A stretch of 64,000 nt of DNA. Source: Holtermannia corniformis. Lineage: Eukaryota > Basidiomycota > Tremellomycetes > Holtermanniales. The translations under genes and the position numbers were made by a program. This document shows positions 22,783 to 32,685 of the stretch, piece by piece; position 1 is the first letter of the stretch, and each line of letters starts with the position of its first letter. The notes beneath the pieces were generated by a model. The model was given only the letters and a program-made list of their open reading frames with translations, was not told where the DNA came from and did no database searches. Location: assembly GCA_001599935.1 (NCBI GenBank), contig BCIJ01000046.1, forward strand, positions 35,185 to 99,184, written 5' to 3'.

Positions 22783-23161
22783 ATGATTCGCACTCTGAAA
22801 GCCTCCAGCTCGCGGCTCTCACGCAGCCTACACACCACCTCGTCCGTCTTCAAATCATTCAACCAACCGCGTCCGCCACCCCTCCCGAAAGCCGATCAAG
22901 ACGAGTTCGATGCTCTGATCAAGGCCAACCAAACGATCGGTGCTTCGCCACTCATGGCCGCACCGAAAGAAGAGCTCCAACACCGCGATCTCAGGAAACC
23001 GGTCAAGCCTGAATTCGAGGGCGAGGTGAACCCAAAGACGGGAGAACGCGGTGGGCCGAAGCGAGACCCGTTTCTGGCCGGGGATGGAGACTGGCAGTAT
23101 GCTGGCCGTGTGACTGTACGTGATGGCTGCTTGGGCGGGCTGACGATCGCAGGACTTTTAA
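22783..23161 (+). CDS. SDH8: succinate dehydrogenase assembly factor 4 (Sdh8/SDHAF4)
   Basis: The N-terminus MIRTLKASSSRLSRSLHTTS is a typical mitochondrial presequence rich in Arg/Ser and lacking acidic residues. The C-terminus carries the DUF1674 signature: EFEGEVNPKTGERGGPKRDP followed by DGDWQYAGRVTDF. The last three residues come from a second exon: an intron of about 38 nt (GTACGT...CGCAG) ends at 23152 and is followed by GAC TTT TAA. SDHAF4 binds flavinylated Sdh1 in the matrix and promotes its assembly with Sdh2. The length (about 112 residues) fits the family. Without the splice, the frame would run on into a spurious tail. Confidence 0.92.
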
Positions 23162-23279
23162 CAATGTGCGCATTCATGCATCTCTTCTCGTAGAGTACCA
23201 GGGTGTGTTGAACACGTCCAGAGAGAAGCACAGTGGGGGACGGCACCGAGCAGGAATAGGGTGGCGGTAATCAAGCAAG

Positions 23280-24354
23280 CTAAAAGTCGTCATTGTTGGG
23301 ACGGGGAAGAGATCCCGCCAGGGGCGAGTTGTGAAACGTCGGGCCCGCATACTGCCTGAATGCGGCGCCGTGGCCTGCTGGCAGCATGCCATGCGGCTCT
23401 TCAAGAGCGCCCTGGAGGGCGCTGGGTGGGACAGCGCGGGTCGGTGTTCGAGGTGGGCGCGCGGCGTTCATCCCGGGATAGACAAAGTGGTCCGACGGAA
23501 GCGTCTGGTCAAGCGAATAGCGGCGCGGCTTTGCGGCGCGGGGCGGCTGCTGTCGGGTGGTAGCCTTACGACCGGGACGTTTCGGCGTCGAGTCGTCCTG
23601 CAGCGCTTGTTGCCACTTTACGCATCAGCATAGCAGGCAAAGAGACCAAGTGATTCACCGTCAAGGCGTGGGCGCCCGCTCCTTTGCCAACCTCGGCTGG
23701 CATTTCCCAGACATCGGCCTCGCAAGGTTCACTGGCAGGGAGACTTTTGTTCAGCGATGCCGTGTCAAACGGGTCGTCGCGCTTGACTTTATTCTTCTGC
23801 CTTGGCGTGCGGCCCGACTCTAGCTCGAGCAGTGAGTCGCCGACAAACGGCTCGAGCTCGCGATCGAGCCGTGGTGGCCCATCCCACGGCTCCGCCTTTA
23901 ACGCTCGATTGCGGCGAGGCTTGGGCTCTGTCTCGATTGCTGGCGGTTCAGACTTGTGCCGCGTGTGGTTTGGGCGTGGTTCACGCTTGGCTTTACCTCG
24001 GCCTCGTGTTTCCCGCGGGGCATCCGAGTCGGTGCCCGATGTCGCAGGCTGCTTGCCTGTCCGCTTGGGTGTGGGCGGACCTTTGGCGCGGATCGCTGCC
24101 ATTTGAGGCTGGGTCAACGTCAGGATGCCATTCGGCGGCGGAAGCGTCGAGGTGGAAGCTGGGGGCTGAGTGAGACCCAAAAGAGCAAACAAGGCAGCGT
24201 CCGAGTCGACAGCCTGTTTCTCAGACTTGGACCGGTTTCGCTTGGCTGGCATGGGACGGCGTAAAGGAGTGGTAGGGCGCGAAGGCGAGTTGTGGATCGG
24301 TGCGTGAGCGTGTCGCGAGCTGCAAGTGGTCGCTGGCGACGGTCTCGATAGCAT
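23280..24354 (-). CDS. Edc1/PNRC-like mRNA decapping co-activator
   Basis: This is a low-complexity protein rich in Pro/Lys/Ser. Two exons are joined by an intron of about 42 nt (GTGAATC...AAAG, about 23614-23655). The C-terminus carries YAGPTFHNSPLAGSLPRP, which matches the short Pro-rich motif by which Edc1/Edc2 and PNRC proteins bind Dcp1 and activate Dcp2. A second conserved block, RRYSLDQTLPSDHFVYPGM, lies before it. The rest is basic and probably disordered (RGRGKAKREPRPNHTRHK). The start is taken as the ATG at 24354; MPAKRNRSK at 24252 is an alternative. The role is inferred from the motif only. Confidence 0.6.
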
Positions 24355-24756
24355 CCTGGTGATTGTCAGGGGATGTTGGGTCAAGACTGACGTACATCTA
24401 AACCTCAAGGTCGTGCAAAGAGCGGCAAACAAAAGAGGCCGTCGGTCAAAAGGCAGTTGTAACGAGAGAAAGGAGCTTTGCGACGTGTGATTGTATGCTG
24501 TACGGATCGGGTGGTAGCACCTCAGCGCCGTCGTCAAGCGTAGAAAGGCAAGAAGGGTAGAGATGGTCGACAGAGCATCGACTCGACGACACAACCTGAT
24601 TACAATACGGTTTCTAGTTGATTACAAAAATCAATACAATGAGATCTGACCACCTTGTCTTCTCATCGTTCGCTCTCATCGCCAAGAGCTTTGCATGGTA
24701 CTGCGTGCGTGATCGCTCGAGATGCCCACACTGACATCCTAAGCCAATGTTCCAGC

Positions 24757-27213
24757 ATGCGCGTCGACATCCAGCCTCTTGCGAAATTGCTCTACCCTTC
24801 CTGCCGTCAAGCCTCGACTGCACTTGCCCGTTTCGAGCCCGACGATTCCAATGCAGTCCCGCAGACACTCGCAAACGCTAGGCCACACGAAACGACGACC
24901 GCCCAGGCTGCACGCCTTCGGGCAGCACGAACACGGTCGATCATTAGAGGTCTCAGCCCCGGACACCTCTCCAACATGGAAACGCTTTACCAAGCTCTTG
25001 CACCTACCCAAGAGCCTTCCCGTCTAGAGCTGCATGCGGTCGCGCACGGACTGATACGGAGGTCACGTCACGCGCTGGCAGCCAGTTTTGTCAGTAAAGC
25101 CATCGGACGACAGTACGACAATGGGGCACTGCATGGCGGCAACTGGCGACGGAGACGGTTGATCCGGAATAAAACACTCTCGAGTCTGGCAGCAAGCCAC
25201 GGTCAGGCAAAACCCAAGACGCTCGACTTTTTCACGAATACGGATCCCTGGCTCCACGCGAATCTCGTACCGCGAGAACCCTCCCGCAAATTGGCCGCAG
25301 AGCTCGACCTCGTTCGGACCCTACTCAAGATCCGCCACCCTCGGCCGGCAGAGCTGTATAAAAGTATCATCCAGCATTGCATCGAGGAACGCTTACCCGA
25401 CTTGGCCGCCACCGTCTATGTCGGCCTCGTCGAAGAATGGATCACAGAAGGGCGCGTGGCCGAGGGTGCCGACCCTTCCGACTTTCACGAAGGCGGTGGG
25501 CCCGCGCGGATCCCCAGTCCGTCGACCCGGGAGCGCAACCGGTGGTTCCAGGGCGTACGCACATGGAAGATGCCCGGTGAAACGCTGTCCCCGCACGACA
25601 AGCTCGACTTGTGGCATCCTTATAAACTAGCGTTGCCAGACAAGATGCGCAACTTTCCCCTCCCCCTGCCGACGTCGCCACCTTCGCTCGTGCCAGAGCC
25701 GTCGACAGCGCTTCTCACATTGGTTCTGTCTGGCATCCGCGTCGATCCAGACGACAAGCGCACGTCGCCTCGAGAGTATGCGGCGTCTGCCCGAGCGCTC
25801 GCTATACTTGCCAACACGGTGTTGAACCGAACACTGCCTATCGGAGCCCTGCCAGCTCTGCTCGTGGCCTTTCGCGCCCTTCCATACCATCCACCTATCT
25901 ACCCTGCGTCCTTGTCCAACCCTCCTGAAGCTGACGCCGTGGCATACACCGCATCGACCCATGTCCACGGCGCGCTCTTATCCCTGCTCCTATCCCCACC
26001 GACTGTCCCGCAACACATTCGAGTCCAATCCAAGACGTTTGCGCACGCGGTCGCCGAAATGTTCTCTAGCGCATACGTGTTTCCCCCACTCAGCGTCAAA
26101 TCGTCCAACGTCTTGCTCCAGTACGGGCTGGGCATCAAACGCCCCGCGCTCGTGTCGCGCCTGGTTGCGTACATGAAGCAGGCGTTTGGCGGGACATTTG
26201 TCACAATGTCGCTCAATATACTATATCGCAATGGGACCTTGCTTCGACGCAACGATATTGCCGAGGCGGCCGAGAAGATGCTTTTTGGCAACACTCGCTT
26301 GATCGCGGTCATAAACAGGCTGCGTGAAACGTCGGCTGCACAAACAGTGGCGCCAACGATCGATCTGACAGACGCATCGCTCGACCCAACGCAACGGGCC
26401 GACGAGTACTCGCTCGTAGCCCTCGTCTCACACCTCGGCGCCACCGGTCAGGTCGATCGCCTCGTCACCCTCAGCTACCTTCTCGTTCCATCCCTCAACC
26501 ACGGCAACCCCACGAACCCACTCGGTCCCCACCTGTACTCGACCTTGATCGCCAATCTCACCCGCGTCGGCAAGTCCCGGCTAGCCTACAAGCTCTACTC
26601 GATCGCCAAAGGGGCTGAGAAAGCCAGCTGGAAAGGCGTCGACGCTACGAGCACGAAAGCCAGCTTTGGCTGGTTTCTGCCGATCCATGCCTACACTAGC
26701 GCGCTCCAGGCAATGGAGCAGAACCTCAAGTCTGCAAGCAAGTCGCCACGCTCTACCACTCGCGCTTGGAGCGCTTCACGCGCAATGCGCGAAGTACGCG
26801 AGGTGTTCAAGGACCTCCAGGGTGCTCTCAACTGGGCGATCGAGCTCGCAAAGGAGCAGGGCTGTCAAGACGACATTTCGCCGCCTATACCGGATGCTCG
26901 GTTCTTTAACGCCTACATTGCGCTTATTGCGCCATCGTCGCCGATTGACGATCATCACGGGTCTCGGCACTCGGACCAGCGAGAGGTCGAAGACCTTGTG
27001 CGGTTCATGAGGTTGTGGCGCGTCCAGGTGCCCGCAAACCTTGCGGCTCGAGCGGAAGGCCAGGATAGCACCTGGTCGTGTGCGCCCAAACTGCCGGTCA
27101 AGCGTACGAAAGGTCTTCGAGAGGCGCCAAGCACAGACACTGAGCCAGTAGACGGCGGTGCGGAGAGCTGGGAGCTAGAGCAGGCCAGGTTAGGAAGGGT
27201 TGGTCGAGAGTGA
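24757..27213 (+). CDS. large PPR-like helical-repeat protein, probably mitochondrial
   Basis: A single uninterrupted frame of 818 codons from the first ATG. The N-terminus (MRVDIQPLAKLLYPSCRQAS) lacks acidic clusters and looks like a mitochondrial presequence. Segments such as HLYSTLIANLTRVGKSRLAY and LPDLAATVYVGLVEE have the spacing of pentatricopeptide repeats, so a role in organellar RNA processing or translation is plausible. The absence of introns is unusual among these neighbours. No family name is assigned. The open frame extends upstream to 24655 without an ATG. Confidence 0.6.
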   Translation: MRVDIQPLAKLLYPSCRQASTALARFEPDDSNAVPQTLANARPHETTTAQAARLRAARTRSIIRGLSPGHLSNMETLYQALAPTQEPSRLELHAVAHGLIRRSRHALAASFVSKAIGRQYDNGALHGGNWRRRRLIRNKTLSSLAASHGQAKPKTLDFFTNTDPWLHANLVPREPSRKLAAELDLVRTLLKIRHPRPAELYKSIIQHCIEERLPDLAATVYVGLVEEWITEGRVAEGADPSDFHEGGGPARIPSPSTRERNRWFQGVRTWKMPGETLSPHDKLDLWHPYKLALPDKMRNFPLPLPTSPPSLVPEPSTALLTLVLSGIRVDPDDKRTSPREYAASARALAILANTVLNRTLPIGALPALLVAFRALPYHPPIYPASLSNPPEADAVAYTASTHVHGALLSLLLSPPTVPQHIRVQSKTFAHAVAEMFSSAYVFPPLSVKSSNVLLQYGLGIKRPALVSRLVAYMKQAFGGTFVTMSLNILYRNGTLLRRNDIAEAAEKMLFGNTRLIAVINRLRETSAAQTVAPTIDLTDASLDPTQRADEYSLVALVSHLGATGQVDRLVTLSYLLVPSLNHGNPTNPLGPHLYSTLIANLTRVGKSRLAYKLYSIAKGAEKASWKGVDATSTKASFGWFLPIHAYTSALQAMEQNLKSASKSPRSTTRAWSASRAMREVREVFKDLQGALNWAIELAKEQGCQDDISPPIPDARFFNAYIALIAPSSPIDDHHGSRHSDQREVEDLVRFMRLWRVQVPANLAARAEGQDSTWSCAPKLPVKRTKGLREAPSTDTEPVDGGAESWELEQARLGRVGRE

Positions 27214-27234
27214 ACTCCACAGCACGCATGCATC

Positions 27235-28261
27235 TCATCTATTGCACTCCGAGCCATACAGCTTCTCCCGCTTGATATAGTCGATCACGGATGGCAGACA
27301 CAGCCTCCGCATCGCGGCTTCATCGCAGGCTCGTACAGCGTCTCTGACAGACGAGCTGCTAATCTCCTCCCAGCCCGTATCGGCGTCGCCATACATCCGT
27401 ATGCTGCCCGACTGAACCCACTCCTTTGCCGACTCGCTCTCGAGCACCCGTCGTTCCTCTTCTCGGTGTTCAACGCTGCGTCCGCGCCGCGAGCACGAAA
27501 TGTACGACCCATCGCCTTCTGGTGGAGGTGCAAACAGACGTCGGAGAGAGTCGCGCACTCTGCCCTCGGGGTAGTACTGCGGGTTGCACAGCCGGATGAG
27601 TGTGTCGGTCCCGATGAGAAAGGTGAGGGTTACTCGTTGCCGTTCGCCCCTAGCAGCAAACCACGAGTGGATCACTTGCGACTTGCCAACAAAGGTTGGC
27701 TCGTTCAGAGCCGCCACAGCGACGTTTGCGACCGTGCCGTCGGTGGAACCCTCCATCTCGAGAGCTTGAAGGCGCATCATCTCGATTCGCTGAGCCAGCG
27801 TCGGGTCACCCGGTTTGAGCGTCTTGTCCACGTTACGCGCAGAGAAGAGGAGTAGCCGTGCAGTGTATGGGCCTGGCTCGAATACGGCCGGCAGAGTTGA
27901 TGCTGGAAAGGGAGAGCAAGACATGGGGAGGTGGGCGCGATGCGGGGGGTTGTAGGACGAGTCCATGATGGCGATATGAATAGGCTGCGACCCTCCGGCA
28001 CTAGAGTGTGGCCATTGCGGATGCGAAGAGTACAGAAGCTCGAAACCGGTAAAGGATGGCTCGGCGACGCGCTCGAGCCGCTTGACGAGCTCGGTCTGCG
28101 GCAGCGGCGGCGCCATCCTGGCAGCGGCCAACAGGCGCGAGAGGCTGTAAATGTCAGCTGTGTGCCGACAAGAGAGATACCGACTTGAGAATACTGAAGT
28201 CGTTGACGGTGGTTGCAACCTCGGCCTCGGCCAACGCGTGTGGCGCTACTGTTACATGCAT
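27235..28261 (-). CDS. Pof1/NMNAT-like nucleotidyltransferase
   Basis: Starts MHVTVAPHALAEAEV. An intron of about 40 nt (GTCGGTATC...TTACAG) joins FSILN to LSRLLAAARMAPP. The nucleotidylyltransferase fold is marked by SSYNPPHRAHL (HxGH-like substrate loop), FLIGTDTLIRLCNPQYYP and the C-terminal EEISSSSVRDAVRAC (ISSTxxR-like loop). This matches fungal Pof1 and nicotinamide mononucleotide adenylyltransferase relatives acting in NAD-type metabolism or linked to ubiquitin-dependent quality control. The exact substrate cannot be read from the sequence. It sits only 12 bp downstream of the transporter gene stop, on the same strand. Confidence 0.8.
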
Positions 28262-28273
28262 GTCTAGACGACT

Positions 28274-29914
28274 CTAGTCTCCTCCTTCCCATAGCAGCAC
28301 GCCAAAGCCGACACCGATCATCCCCGCGCCAGCCAGGGTCGACAGACTCGGCATCACGCCCATCCAGACGGCGTCGACAAGGGCGACGCAGCCAATGGCG
28401 AGCAGATTGGCCACGGATGACACGGTCGGACCCCAGAAGCCGATAAGCAGCATGAACCCAGCGTTCTGGTCGCATCAGCCGTGCGGTCGACTATCGGCCA
28501 ACTCACGTAGCAGGCCCCGCATGCCATGATGGCCGCCAAAGCGCCATATTCGTCTCCAGCCGGCAGTGCAAAGTGCTCGAGACCCGTCCAGTCCAAGAAC
28601 GGCAGCGGTATCCACATGGTCAGAAACGTTGCAAGTCCAAGACACGTCGTCAGAAAGTTGGCGTGGAGGGACGGCGGTAGGGCATGTGCGGTTGTCAGAG
28701 TCGACGAGCTGGTCATTCTCGTCATAGACCGTCGGGAGAACGCCGAGTGCAAAGGCAGCTCGGTGTCCAGAACCAAGTCGGGTGTTGTAGAGCGTGAGGG
28801 TTCCGGACTGCCTGGCGGAGAGGCTATCGGCGACAGTACGCGCGAGTTGCCCTCGTTTGAGATGGCCGAGTAGTCGGCAATAGAAGTCGACTTGACACCG
28901 CCATGTCCCTCGGGTAGTGCCAGCTTGTAGATCTATCGCAGTCAGCCAGGAAGACGTCTCGACACTCACCACCTCGTACAGGCCCATGATGATAGCACCT
29001 ACAGCTTAGCGATGATCGCACGGTTCCAAGCCACCCACCAGCGAGCATGATTACATCGCCCAGAAGCCTCTGCTTCTGCCCTTCGTCGGCATTTCCCGTC
29101 GAATCGGCGAGCGTGATGACGAGCACGCCAGCGAACGCAAGCGTAATGCTCGCGATTGTCAACCGGGACAAGGGCGTATGCAAGAGTAGCAGCGAAAAGC
29201 CATAGGTGAAAAAGGTCGAGGTAGAGAACAGGGCCGTCAGGTCGGTCGTGCTGCATGTCAATCAACATCTCCCAATAGCTCAGGCCTAAACACACTTGGT
29301 CAGTGGCACGGCCGAGAACCAGCACAGTGACGGCCTGGATGGACAGTCAGCTCACGATCGAGTCACGAACGGCCAAACTGACAGCGAAACCAGAAGCGTA
29401 AGCTTTATGACAATCTTTGACCACGGTCCACGCAGCTCTCTCCAGCTCGCCCTTGCGCCGATAGCGAGCTGATCGGATCGTCAGCATCGGCTGCTTGGTC
29501 AGCACATACCTGATCCGCGAGCACGTCGCGTAGTCCATCAAAGTAGCTCCGCAGGGGTACCTTTGGGTGCACAAGCTTGAGGACCAGGATATGGACAGGA
29601 AAGAGGAGTGAAAAGGTAGAGTGGGTCAGGAAGCTACGACAGTCAGTGACCCGGCAAAGCACATGCCGAGTGTGGACGGACAAGGTGAAGTATGGCTTTT
29701 GGTATCCTAGCATCATCAGCGGGGTCGGCGACCTCGTCCATGTTTACACACCCCTCACGGCGGTCAGATACTACAAACTCGCATCAGCCGTCTATCAACT
29801 TCTCACGAGCCGACTTACATGAGCGAGCTCGGTCTGTGCTGCACTGCACACGACGATCACCACTAGGATGACGAGCGGCAAGAGCTGCGACCTTGGTATC
29901 AGTGGGCCGACCAT
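28274..29914 (-). CDS. EamA/SLC35F-type multi-span transporter
   Basis: A multi-exon membrane protein. The N-terminal helix is LLPLVILVVIVVCSAAQTEL. A block KPYFTL...THSTFSLLFPVHILVL and SYFDGLRDVLADQ follow. Later helices include LTIASITLAFAGVLVITLAD and, at the C-terminus, NAGFMLLIGFWGPTVSSVAN and GAGMIGVGFGVLLWEGGD. This arrangement of about ten hydrophobic spans fits the fungal DMT superfamily related to SLC35F and thiamine-repressible Thi74-like proteins. The substrate is unknown. The start is set at 29914 (MVGPLIPRS); an upstream ATG at 29995 is in frame. Internal splice sites are approximate. Confidence 0.72.
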
Positions 29915-30128
29915 AGCTCTAGCTTTTCCTGTGGGCCTCGCTTGTCGATGCAGTGCTTGTGCGATCACAGAGACATGTTGAGATGGTTGTTCCAAGTCAC
30001 CGTCTGGTTGACCTCCTTCAGCCTCCTATCACTTTGCTCATATCTGCTCGTAGCTCATATCCGCTCGCAGCCGTATGATACATGTGGAAGACGTATTACA
30101 ACGCTGCACCCACTTGATCTCGCCATCC

Positions 30129-30544
30129 TCAGATCAACCTAAACATCTCCCTTTTGACCCCCTTGCGCATGCCCCCGTCTGGTTTCCCGTCCTCGTACTC
30201 GAACCCAAACGAACCGCCATCTCGATCCAAAAGAGCCTGGAGCGCCGCCTGATCCGAGTCTGAGAGAGCGTTGGGATCCTTGACCGGTTTCGAGGGCTCG
30301 GCGGGGTTCTCTACTTGCCCATCCTCCTGGGTCGTCACGTCAATGACGTTCCTCTGCGTGTGAGACTGCTACAGACCTGCTGTGGATCTTTGGTGGCCGT
30401 GGTTGTGCCCTGCTTGTTGTCCGCAACGTGCCGGTGGGATTGAGAGATACTCCGGCACCGTGGTGAGGCCGAGACGACAGCTAGCCTTGATGGTCCTGAT
30501 GCTCTTGTAAGAGTGTGCATGAGTTGTCTGGTACTGGATGCCAT
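30129..30544 (-). CDS. small mitochondrially targeted protein, unknown
   Basis: Exon 1 starts MASSTRQLMHTLTRASGPSR, an Arg/Ser-rich presequence ending before HRHVADNKQ. The second frame encodes VTTQEDGQVENPAEPSKPV, then SDSDQAALQALLDRDGG and a well-formed C-terminus FGFEYEDGKPDGGMRKG...REMFRLI. The two frames can be joined only by a 23-nt GT...AG segment (about 30354-30376), far shorter than other introns in the window, or by an unseen alternative. The function is unknown; a matrix or inner-membrane role is inferred from the presequence alone. Confidence 0.5.
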
Positions 30545-30679
30545 GATTGTGCTTTGTCGACTGTTCGAGCGTGAAGATGTCGAGGTGGCGACGATGAAGT
30601 CACCGCTCGACGTCATGCACCAACACTTGCGAGCGCACCAAACATGTCACATCATTGTACTCCATACCAACGGCTCGCC

Positions 30680-32483
30680 CTAGTGCATGCCATGATTGTG
30701 CCCGAGTGCCGCCTGGGATTGAGCTTGCGCTTGTGCGGCAGCGGCAGCGGCGGCCGCTTGCCCCTTTTTGGTCTCTCCTGCCGGCTTGCGTTCCCGCCTT
30801 GTCGGCTGGGTCGAGTTCCGCTTGGCCCATCGAAGTCCACAAGCCTTGGCTTGTCAGCCTGTTCTAATATATGACCCAACTCACATTGCACAGCGTCTTT
30901 GGCCCCAGCGGTCCCTTGCGCCATTCTGGACTGTCCGTGCGCCCGCACGTCACGCAAACGTGCATACCTTCCTCGACCTTTTGTGGTATGCCTGCACTTG
31001 GCATCATGCCCATGATTGGCTTAGGTGGGCGCGGCTTCTTTGGCTTGGGTTCAGATTTGCGCTTGGCGCCTCTTGGGCCGGTACCGGGAAGAACAGATGA
31101 ACCCGCAAGCGGAGCCTTGGACGTATAGGCGTCGTTCTGCCCGGCAGAGGACGAGCCGGAGGCGCTCTCGCCGTCGGAAGAAGAGTCTGATCCCGGGTCG
31201 CTCAGGTGAGGGTGATACGTTTGGCCGTACGGGTCGTGCGTCATGCGAGGCGATTGCTGGATTGACGAGTGCGATGCGTGGCGGTAGTGTTGCGCTGGCT
31301 GGGTATCAGGGTCGAGCAGTGGCATACCCGACGTACCGCTTGTTCCTTCTCCATCATCGCTGAGCTCAGCCTGTAGCTCCTGGGAACGTCAGCTGGTCAT
31401 CATGGTGTGAAGCTGCTCACCTGCAACTCCTCTCTAAGCCGCTCGTTTTCGAGCTTCAAGTCCAGGAACGCGTCAAGCCTGGACAGGGTCAGCACGAGTT
31501 ATCTATAGACGACCAACTGACGTCTTGCCGTTGGCCGCGTCCTCGTCGCGACTCCGCGACCCTCCAACTCGACGTCCCATCAACCAAATGGCACGAAGCG
31601 CCGTCGAGTCGCCTGCTTGGGCCTGGCCCTGCATGTTCGAGCCCATGACGCCGCCGCCATCAAAGCCTCCATTAGGCTCTGGCGAGTTGACGGCCTGCGT
31701 TGGGTTCTGTGAATCACCTGCAAGCAGCCGTCAGCCCGCTCGATGCATCCGAGTGAACCTACCAAAGTACCCATGGGCTCTAAACTCCCAAACCCGAGGC
31801 TGGCTATCTCGACCTACAAGGCGGAAGAAAGCCGTCACGCTTTCGCCTCGAGGGATACCTGGACCTGCACCGCGGCTAGATGGCTCGGCCATGACGGCGT
31901 CTGCGTTCGAGGACGACTCGGAAGTGGTCGTCGAAACGTCTCGCGATACGCTCGGGCGCGACGAGGGACTGGCAATCTGCACCAACAGAGTCTCGAAAGC
32001 CTGCTTGTCTGCCGCTGTGAGGGCGGTAAGCTACGTTGAACGGATGCCAAAGGACGAACCAAACAGAAGCTCGGTCATGTCGCGGCTCTCCAGCTCGTCG
32101 GGCTTATAGCCAAGCATGTCTCCCGTTGCCGGGCTAGCATATACAATCTATCAAGATCAGTATCAACCTTTTGCCTGCGCGATACCCACTTTGAAGCCAT
32201 TCTTCGCCGGATTCGGCACGAGACAGAAGACGGACGACCCGACGAGCTCCTGCATCAACAGCTGCGGCCATTTCTTCCGCTTGGTAAACTGTAATGTCTC
32301 AGTATCACAGACCACCCCACAGAAAGCACCCACCTCGAAACCTTCCCCGTTGTCCCCTTGGACAATGCCATTATTCCCCGAGATGCCCGAGCTCAAGCCG
32401 ATCGCGCCGTTCCCGCCAGATCCACCGCTGTTGTCTGCCGAAGTCGAGCTTGAAGGGTTGCGCTGGAGCGGCTGGTGTTCCAT
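30680..32483 (-). CDS. WC2: white-collar-2-like PAS/GATA zinc-finger transcription factor
   Basis: Starts [18 protein letters not shown], with a Gly/Ser/Asn-rich leader. A PAS domain is visible in pieces: [39 protein letters not shown], and later [20 protein letters not shown]. The C-terminus carries a GATA finger [24 protein letters not shown], completed across a 40-nt intron by [12 protein letters not shown], then an Ala/Gln-rich tail. One PAS plus the [25 protein letters not shown] signature is diagnostic of WC-2, which pairs with the flavin photoreceptor WC-1 to activate light-induced genes. Its WC-1 partner is not in the window. A Lys/Pro-rich nuclear signal precedes the finger. Confidence 0.88.
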
Positions 32484-32685
32484 CGTCAAGTATTGTGCGC
32501 GTGGTTTAACCGACGTCGCGCGCAAATTGGCGCTCGTCCGATTCCCAGAGACATCATCGAGACGACGGGAATCAGGCACGTGATGGTCGAGAGTGGCACT
32601 GGACGCGAGCTGGGGCTGCTGAAAGAATATATACATAGGTGCGCTGAATGCGCTAAATGGATCAAACAGCAGGATGGCATATCAG

